This document shows, in pieces, positions 23,630 to 28,603 of a DNA stretch of 28,603 nt; positions within the stretch are counted from its first letter, which is position 1; every line of letters starts with the position of its first letter. The stretch is from ATZT02 sp046048135 (lineage in GTDB: Bacteria > Actinomycetota > Actinomycetes > S36-B12 > UBA5976): positions 1 through 28,603 of the forward strand of contig JBJOGR010000004.1 in the NCBI GenBank assembly GCA_046048135.1, given 5' to 3'. Both the position numbers and the translations under genes were made by a program. The notes below the pieces were generated by a model, which was not told where the DNA came from, did not search any database, and saw only the letters and a list, made by a program, of their open reading frames with translations.

Positions 23630-24768
23630 TCAAAGATTTTAGGAATCTAATTTCTACTTCCAAAAGAATTGTTGTTAAAGTTGGTTCTTCATCAATAACT
23701 ACGGCACAGGGTGGAATTGATGAACAAAAAATTAACCAAATTGTTAAAGCTATTGCAAAACATCATAAAAAACAACATGAAATTGTTTTAGTTTCATCTG
23801 GTGCAATTGCAGCGGGGTTGGCACCTTTAAAACTTGACTCACGTCCAAAAGACTTGTCATTGCAACAAGCTGTGGCCAGTGTGGGGCAAAGTTTATTGGT
23901 CAATAAATATTCTCAAGAGTTTCTAAAACATGGCATAAATGTTGGACAAGTCCTATTAACTGCAGAGGATATGAGCAGACGTTCTCATTATCGAAATGCT
24001 CAAAGAACTTTCAATAAATTATTAGAGATGAAGGTTATTCCTATAGTTAACGAAAATGACACAGTAGCAACAGATGAAATCAGGGTTGGAGACAACGATA
24101 GGTTAGCTGGGATAGTTACACATCTTGTAAATGCTGATTCTTTAATTCTTCTCTCAGATGTTGATGGACTGTACACAGCACCTCCAGGAAATGAAAATTC
24201 TAAATTTATTTCTGAAGTTAAAGATTTCAATGAAATTAATAATTTAGAAATCGGTGGAGCAGGAGCAAGTGGTATCGGGACCGGGGGAATGTTTACCAAA
24301 GTTCAAGCTGCTCGAATCGCAAGCGCTGGTGGAGTTGCTGTATTAATTACTGATGCTAAAAATCTTGAATCCGTTTTAGAAGGTAAAGAAGTTGGAACAA
24401 TATTTTGGCCTAAAAAAGAAAAGTTATCCGCAAGAGCACTTTGGATTGCTCATGCTGCAGATATTGAAGGACAAATAAAAATAGATCTGGGAGCAGCAAA
24501 TGCGCTACTAACCAAGCAAGCCTCTTTATTGAGTGCTGGAATTAAAGAAGTTTTTGGTGATTTTGAAGATGGAGCAGTAGTTGAAGTAATCGATGAAAAC
24601 AGCAAAGTAATTGCCAAAGGATTAATTAATTTTGATTCTTCGGAACTGCCAAAAATGATTGGTAAGAATTCTGCCAAACTCATAGAGGAATTTGGTGCAG
24701 GATATGAAAAAGAAGTTATTCATCGTGATGATTTAGTTCTAAGTTCGGATATGATTTTGAGTAACTAA
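23626..24768 (+). CDS. proB: Glutamate 5-kinase
   Basis: ProB catalyses the first step of proline synthesis, ATP-dependent phosphorylation of glutamate, and is usually feedback-inhibited by proline. The 380-aa protein has an amino-acid kinase domain with VVKVGSSSIT (16-25), ALVSSGAIAAG-type VLVSSGAIAAG, NENDTVATDEIRVGDNDRLA (about 143-160) and the GTGGMFTK loop. A C-terminal PUA domain (about 285-370) contains LLSAGIKEVFGDFEDGAVVEV. ATG 23626 overlaps the obg stop by 4 bp and the gene ends 10 bp before proA, so obg-proB-proA form one unit. Confidence 0.96.
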   Translation: MIKDFRNLISTSKRIVVKVGSSSITTAQGGIDEQKINQIVKAIAKHHKKQHEIVLVSSGAIAAGLAPLKLDSRPKDLSLQQAVASVGQSLLVNKYSQEFLKHGINVGQVLLTAEDMSRRSHYRNAQRTFNKLLEMKVIPIVNENDTVATDEIRVGDNDRLAGIVTHLVNADSLILLSDVDGLYTAPPGNENSKFISEVKDFNEINNLEIGGAGASGIGTGGMFTKVQAARIASAGGVAVLITDAKNLESVLEGKEVGTIFWPKKEKLSARALWIAHAADIEGQIKIDLGAANALLTKQASLLSAGIKEVFGDFEDGAVVEVIDENSKVIAKGLINFDSSELPKMIGKNSAKLIEEFGAGYEKEVIHRDDLVLSSDMILSN

Positions 24769-24778
24769 CGAGATAAAT

Positions 24779-26074
24779 ATGACAAACGAAAACTTAAACC
24801 CAGTCGCAACTTTGGCCAAAAGAGCAAAGGAAGCAAGTTATAAATTATCTCAATTAAATAGAGATGTTAAAGATAAAGCATTAAATTTCATGGCAAAAGA
24901 TTTAATAGAAAAATCAAATGAAATTGTTAAAGCAAATGAAATTGATATTAAAAATGCTATAGAAAATAACGTTGATAAATATTTAATTGATCGATTAACT
25001 TTAAATGAAGCAAGGATAAAAGAAGTAGCTAAAGGCTTAAGCGACATTTCGCAATTAAAAGATCCTGTTGGAGAAGTCGTAAGAGGTTGGGTTCAGCCAA
25101 ACGGATTAGAAATAGAACAAATCCGAGTGCCCTTAGGAGTTGTTGGAATTATTTACGAAGCAAGACCAAATGTCACAGTTGATGCTGTAGGAATTTGTTT
25201 AAAAAGTGGAAACTCAGTTTTATTGAGAGGCTCTTCTTCAGCACAAAACACTAACGCTGCATTAATAAAGGTGATGAGAGAAAGTTTAGCGAATTTAAAT
25301 ATTCCAGAAGATGCGATTATTCAAATTCCAGCGAATTCTCATGAATCAGTTAAACAATTAATGAATGCTCGTGGATTAGTGGATGTTTTGATACCAAGAG
25401 GTGGGGCTTCGTTGATTGAATCAATCGTCAATGATTCAAAGGTTCCTGTAATTGAAACTGGTGTTGGTAATTGCCACGTTTACATTGATGAATTTGCAGA
25501 TATTGATATGGCAGTTTCAATTTTAGTTAATTCAAAGGTCTCAAGATGTAGTGTTTGTAACGCCGCAGAGACTTTTTTGGTGCACGAAAAAATCGCAGAT
25601 AAATTTTTACCAAAGGCATTAAATGAATTAAAGAATCATGAGGTTACTATTCATGGAGATCAAAAAATTAAGACTTATTGTGAAAAAGTCGGTATTAACT
25701 ATTTAGAAGTAACAGATCATGATTGGAATTGTGAATACTACAGTTTAGATATTGCCGCAGGTATTGTTAGCTCAATTGATGAAGCAATTTCACATATCAG
25801 AAAATGGTCTTCTAACCACACTGAAGCGATAGTTTCTGATTCTGTGCAAAATGTTGAAAAATTTGTTAAAGAAGTAGATTCAGCAGCAGTAATGATAAAT
25901 GCTTCTACACGTTTTACAGACGGTGGAGAGTTTGGATTTGGCGCAGAGATGGGTATTTCTAATCAAAAATTACACGCCAGAGGACCTATGGGATTATTAG
26001 AAATGACGAGTACTAAGTATGTTGTTAAAGGCAAAGGTCACATTAGAGGAAATGTTGGTGAAATTAAAAAATGA
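24779..26074 (+). CDS. proA: Glutamate-5-semialdehyde dehydrogenase (gamma-glutamyl phosphate reductase)
   Basis: ProA reduces gamma-glutamyl phosphate with NADPH to glutamate semialdehyde, the second step of proline synthesis. It is an ALDH-fold enzyme of 431 aa. Family motifs are VPLGVVGIIYEARPNVTVDA (about 116-135), LLRGSSSAQNTN, and the catalytic Cys260 in SVCNAAET. Further motifs are VPVIETGVGNCHVYID and, near the C-terminus, RFTDGGEFGFGAEMGISNQKLHARGP (split: GGEFGFGAE, then HARGPMGL). The downstream small ORF starts within its stop codon (ATGA at 26071-26074), so translation is coupled. Confidence 0.97.
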   Translation: MTNENLNPVATLAKRAKEASYKLSQLNRDVKDKALNFMAKDLIEKSNEIVKANEIDIKNAIENNVDKYLIDRLTLNEARIKEVAKGLSDISQLKDPVGEVVRGWVQPNGLEIEQIRVPLGVVGIIYEARPNVTVDAVGICLKSGNSVLLRGSSSAQNTNAALIKVMRESLANLNIPEDAIIQIPANSHESVKQLMNARGLVDVLIPRGGASLIESIVNDSKVPVIETGVGNCHVYIDEFADIDMAVSILVNSKVSRCSVCNAAETFLVHEKIADKFLPKALNELKNHEVTIHGDQKIKTYCEKVGINYLEVTDHDWNCEYYSLDIAAGIVSSIDEAISHIRKWSSNHTEAIVSDSVQNVEKFVKEVDSAAVMINASTRFTDGGEFGFGAEMGISNQKLHARGPMGLLEMTSTKYVVKGKGHIRGNVGEIKK

Positions 26075-26202
26075 TTAGATTAAGCGAAGTTGCCGAAAAA
26101 GGTGTTGAACTTCCATTTCATCCTTTAGTTTTTGGATTTGGAATGTTTGGTTTATTAGTTGTGGCATTAATTGTGGTCACAAGGTTAAACGCAGACAGAT
26201 AA
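26071..26202 (+). CDS. Small single-pass membrane protein between proA and nadD
   Basis: A 43-aa ORF starts at ATG 26071, overlaps the proA stop (ATGA), and ends one base before the nadD GTG. Its composition is orderly: a polar N-terminus (MIRLSEVAEKGVELPFHP), one hydrophobic segment (residues about 19-36, FGFGMFGLLVVALIVV), and a short basic tail (TRLNADR). From memory, other actinobacteria also carry a short membrane protein with a His/Pro-containing N-terminus at this position between proA and nadD. It is too short for most gene-length cut-offs. Tight packing on both sides (overlap on the left, 1-bp gap on the right) supports a real gene. Its function is unknown. Confidence 0.7.
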   Translation: MIRLSEVAEKGVELPFHPLVFGFGMFGLLVVALIVVTRLNADR

Positions 26203-26203
26203 A

Positions 26204-26767
26204 GTGAAATCCCGAATAGGGCTACTGGGTGGAACATTCAACCCAATTCATTTTGGACATATAGAAATTGCCAAAGTTGCATTAAATTTATTGAAATTAA
26301 ATAAGTTAATTTTTATTCCAGCTGGTAATCCTTGGCAAAAAGAAGATTTTATTTCCTTTGAACATAGATTAAAAATGCTAAAACTTGCCACAAAAAGTAT
26401 GGAAAATGTTGAAGTTTCTGAATTAGAAAAGGATGAAGTTAATCCTTCATATACTTATCAAACTTTACAAGAGTTGCATAAGATTTATCCCGAATCTGAA
26501 TTTATTTTTTTAATAGGAAGTGATGCAATTAAAAGTTTTGGAACTTGGAAAGAACCTAATTTGATTAAAACTTTAGCTAGAATTTATGTAGTTCCAAGAC
26601 AAAATGATCCTATAGTTGATTGGCATTTTGATCGTTTGCAATTTAGTCCTACTCCTATTTCTTCTTCACAAATCAGAGAAAAAATTAAAAATGGAGAAGG
26701 GATTCAAGATTTAGTTCCAGCAGAAGTCATTGAATACATCAAAGCCAATCAACTCTATAAATCTTGA
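26204..26767 (+). CDS. nadD: Nicotinate-nucleotide adenylyltransferase
   Basis: NadD adenylates nicotinate mononucleotide to deamido-NAD in NAD synthesis. The 187-aa protein has the nucleotidyl-transferase motif GGTFNPIHFGH (9-19, with the HxGH His16 and His19), FIPAGNPWQK, the FLIGSDAIKSF motif and ISSSQIR (152-158). The start is GTG 26204, one base after the small membrane ORF, giving MKSRIGLLGGTF. It is followed by rsfS after 44 bp; the pair nadD-rsfS is conserved across bacteria. Confidence 0.96.
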   Translation: MKSRIGLLGGTFNPIHFGHIEIAKVALNLLKLNKLIFIPAGNPWQKEDFISFEHRLKMLKLATKSMENVEVSELEKDEVNPSYTYQTLQELHKIYPESEFIFLIGSDAIKSFGTWKEPNLIKTLARIYVVPRQNDPIVDWHFDRLQFSPTPISSSQIREKIKNGEGIQDLVPAEVIEYIKANQLYKS

Positions 26768-26811
26768 GTGTGACATAATTAATGCTAATGATAGAAAGTT
26801 TTGTTAAATAA

Positions 26812-27168
26812 GTGACTGCATCTTTAAAGTCAAAAGAAATAGCCACAATCGCGGCAAAAGCAGCCTTTGAAAAGCTGGCAACTGATGTAAAAATAATTGA
26901 TGTAAGTTCTAGATTTCCTTTATCAGATATTTTTTTAATTGCCTCAGTCAATAACGTAAGACAAGCCCAAGCAGTTTCAGATGCAATTGAAGAAGAATTA
27001 AATAAAATTGGAATTAAAGCAATTAATAGAGAAGGAAACTCTGAAAGTCATTGGCTTTTGATAGATTTTTCTGAAATTTTAGTCCATATTCAACTGGCAG
27101 AAGATCGGGATTATTACGGTTTAGAAAGATTATGGAAAGACTGTCCTATCGAGGAATTACATGGGTAA
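26812..27168 (+). CDS. rsfS: Ribosome silencing factor RsfS
   Basis: RsfS binds ribosomal protein L14 and blocks subunit joining when nutrients are short. The 118-aa protein has the family pattern. An N-terminal helix (AAKAAFEKLATDVKIIDVS) is followed by DIFLIASVNNVRQAQAVSDAI, here interrupted by SSRFPLS. The C-terminal signature reads HWLLIDFSEILVHI, then RDYYGLERLWKDCP. The start GTG 26812 has no obvious Shine-Dalgarno sequence. In the 44-bp gap, TTGAGT (26764-26769) and AATGAT (26787-26792), 17 bp apart, resemble a weak promoter. The end overlaps the next gene by 8 bases. Confidence 0.94.
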   Translation: MTASLKSKEIATIAAKAAFEKLATDVKIIDVSSRFPLSDIFLIASVNNVRQAQAVSDAIEEELNKIGIKAINREGNSESHWLLIDFSEILVHIQLAEDRDYYGLERLWKDCPIEELHG

Positions 27169-27808
27169 AAGACAATTAGTGTTATGGCGGCATGGTCGAA
27201 CCAGTTGGAATTTAGATCAAAGATTTCAAGGCCAAACTGATATTCCGCTAGATGAAGTTGGTATTGCTCAAGCAAAGAATGCAGCATCGCTTTTGCAACA
27301 TTTAAGACCAAGTTACATAGTTTCATCGGATCTTTCTCGGGCAAATCAAACAGGTACATTTCTGGCTGAATTATTGAATTTACAAATTACAAAAGATAAG
27401 AGATTTAGAGAAACTGCTCATGGTGAATGGGAGGGATTAACTTACCCAGAGTTGAAAGAAAAGTTTGGTGATGAGTATCTGCGTTGGTCTAATGGCGAAG
27501 AAGTAAAACCTGGGAAAAATGGTGAGACTAGAAGTGAAGTGGCGCAAAGAATGGTTGAGGGTATTTACGATCATATGAAATTAGTGCCAGAAGGAAATGT
27601 TTTTGTTGTTGCAACTCACGGAGGTGCTGCAAGAGTCGCAGCAGGAAAATTAATGGGCCTACCACCAAAAACGTGGATCTCACTTGGAATTATTAGTAAT
27701 TGTTCTTGGATTGTTTTAGATGAACCTTTGAAACCGGATTTACCTTGGCGGTTAGTTGAATATAACGCTGGATCTTTACCTACTCCTGCACTTAGTGACG
27801 ATAGATAA
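27161..27808 (+). CDS. Histidine phosphatase family protein (GpmB/GpgP-like)
   Basis: This is a 215-aa branch-1 histidine phosphatase. The catalytic His11 is in LWRHGRTSWN, the acid/base Glu84 in RFRETAHGEWEGL, and the second His153 in VATHGGAARV. It overlaps rsfS by 8 bases. In M. tuberculosis the gene in this position (Rv2419c) encodes glucosyl-3-phosphoglycerate phosphatase of the methylglucose lipopolysaccharide pathway. Without the partner synthase in view, that substrate is only a possibility here. A broad-specificity phosphoglycerate-mutase-like phosphatase is equally consistent. Confidence 0.9.
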   Translation: MGKRQLVLWRHGRTSWNLDQRFQGQTDIPLDEVGIAQAKNAASLLQHLRPSYIVSSDLSRANQTGTFLAELLNLQITKDKRFRETAHGEWEGLTYPELKEKFGDEYLRWSNGEEVKPGKNGETRSEVAQRMVEGIYDHMKLVPEGNVFVVATHGGAARVAAGKLMGLPPKTWISLGIISNCSWIVLDEPLKPDLPWRLVEYNAGSLPTPALSDDR

Positions 27809-27855
27809 AAATGGGAAAAATAAGTTTTCGATAGAGTTACATTTCAAATATTTTT

Positions 27856-27928
<73 letters not shown>

Positions 27929-27956
27929 CATGATTAACGATAGGATTTTTAAGTAA

Positions 27957-28454
27957 ATGAAAAAATTTGTAAAATATTTAAGTTACATATTATCCTTTTC
28001 ATTAATTTTGTCATCTTTATTAATTACTTACTTTGTTTCATATCCTTTATTTGATGTTGAAGTAAATGAACTGAATAAAAAAGAAGTAATAGGTCTAAAG
28101 CCATCCGTTCCAATTGAATTCGTAGAAAATAATAGCTTTTGGTGGCTGGTAAGAGGTGAGAATAAATTAGAATTTCACAATAGTAGTGATGAAACAATAA
28201 AAGGAAATATTATTTTAACAATTGAACCAAATCCGTGTAATGCCTTAGAAGTTGTAAGTCTAACTTCAGAGCAATACTCAAATGAAATTGTAATTAAAGA
28301 AATTGATGAGACTAAAATAGTAGTTCCTATAGAAATAAAAAATAAATCTTCGGTTCCAATATATTTAGATTTTTTGAATAAAAAATCGTGTTATGTCAAT
28401 AACGGAGATAGTCGAGACTTCGGTGCAAAATTAGTTTTTTGGAGCTTTGAATGA
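27957..28454 (+). CDS. Unrecognised membrane-anchored protein
   Basis: This 165-aa protein has an N-terminal basic segment (MKKFVKYL), then one hydrophobic helix (about 9-32), which could be a signal anchor or uncleaved signal peptide. The extracytoplasmic part is about 130 residues. The rest alternates hydrophobic and polar residues like a small beta-sandwich (NKLEFHNSSDETIKGNIIL, IVVPIEIKNKSSVPIYLDFL). It contains two cysteines (in NPCNAL and KSCYVN) that could form a disulfide. AGGA lies about 10 nt before the ATG. Base composition is even more AT-rich than that of the core genes. Its stop overlaps the next ATG (28451-28454), so the two form a pair. I recognise no family. Confidence 0.7.
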   Translation: MKKFVKYLSYILSFSLILSSLLITYFVSYPLFDVEVNELNKKEVIGLKPSVPIEFVENNSFWWLVRGENKLEFHNSSDETIKGNIILTIEPNPCNALEVVSLTSEQYSNEIVIKEIDETKIVVPIEIKNKSSVPIYLDFLNKKSCYVNNGDSRDFGAKLVFWSFE

Positions 28455-28603
28455 TTAAATATCATATATTCAAACGTCTAATAGGAATCAGTTTAGCGAT
28501 ACTATATTTATCCTACAGAGTGTCAAATGTTTTTTTGGTCATTCCATTTTTTGATGAATACGACAGTCCCGCTTATTTTGAATGGAATATTTACCCATCT
28601 TTT
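28451..28603 (+). CDS. Start of an unrecognised membrane protein, truncated by the window end
   Basis: ATG 28451 overlaps the preceding stop (ATGA), and the frame stays open for 51 codons to the last base. The N-terminus is basic (MIKYHIFKRL), followed by one hydrophobic helix (about 11-35) and then an acidic, aromatic segment (FFDEYDSPAYFEWNIYPSF). An acidic aromatic stretch after the first helix occurs in polytopic glycosyltransferases, but too little is present to call a family. Confidence 0.6.
   Translation, partial: MIKYHIFKRLIGISLAILYLSYRVSNVFLVIPFFDEYDSPAYFEWNIYPSF

Overview
The window is a compact, AT-rich stretch of an actinobacterial chromosome. All but two of the main protein genes lie on the + strand, intergenic gaps are mostly very short, and several neighbours overlap by 4-8 bases. 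The gene order (pepN, a mycothiol-type DsbA protein, rpiB, tig, clpP1, clpP2, clpX, valS, folC, DUF4233, ndk, then rne, rplU, rpmA, obg, proB, proA, nadD, rsfS, histidine phosphatase) follows the order I know from Mycobacterium tuberculosis (roughly Rv2467 to Rv2419c). The insertion of mreB-mreC-mreD-PBP2-rodA between ndk and rne is as in Streptomyces. Low G+C, tight packing and no fpg/nei gene between rpiB and tig suggest a streamlined planktonic actinobacterium (Nanopelagicales/acI-like or Actinomarinales-like). That placement is inference, not something the sequence proves.

Layout. 1-667: the end of a small membrane protein gene and a DUF5130-like gene. 664-3225 (-): pepN, convergent with the DUF5130 gene. 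3329-4397: a single-cysteine DsbA-family gene and rpiB. 4404-4642: tRNA-Gly (-) and tRNA-Pro (+). 4671-8702: the protein-quality block tig, clpP1, clpP2, clpX. 8699-11251 (-): valS, convergent with clpX and divergent from folC. 11287-13391: folC, a DUF4233 membrane protein, ndk. 13434-19314: the rod-shape/peptidoglycan elongation cluster mreBCD, mrdA, rodA. 19315-21534: a long structured leader and RNase E/G. 21634-22203: ribosomal proteins L21 and L27, then a GC-rich hairpin terminator. 22280-26202: obg, proB, proA and a 43-aa membrane ORF. 26204-27808: nadD, rsfS, histidine phosphatase. 27856-27928: tRNA-Ala. 27957 to the end: two AT-rich, unrecognised membrane or surface genes that do not belong to the conserved neighbourhood.

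The genes are core: nascent-chain folding and ATP-dependent proteolysis (Tig, ClpP1P2, ClpX), translation (ValS, L21, L27, Obg, RsfS, tRNAs), RNA turnover (RNase E), wall elongation (MreBCD, PBP2, RodA), and cofactor and amino-acid synthesis (FolC, NadD, ProB, ProA). I see no CRISPR array, insertion sequence, prophage or obvious new multi-gene defence system. The most unusual signals are regulatory. tig has no canonical start codon and appears to start at ATT behind a good Shine-Dalgarno sequence. clpP1 and clpX carry matching ClgR-like palindromes. valS and folC share a tiny divergent promoter with symmetrical leaderless geometry. rne has a roughly 360-nt structured leader.
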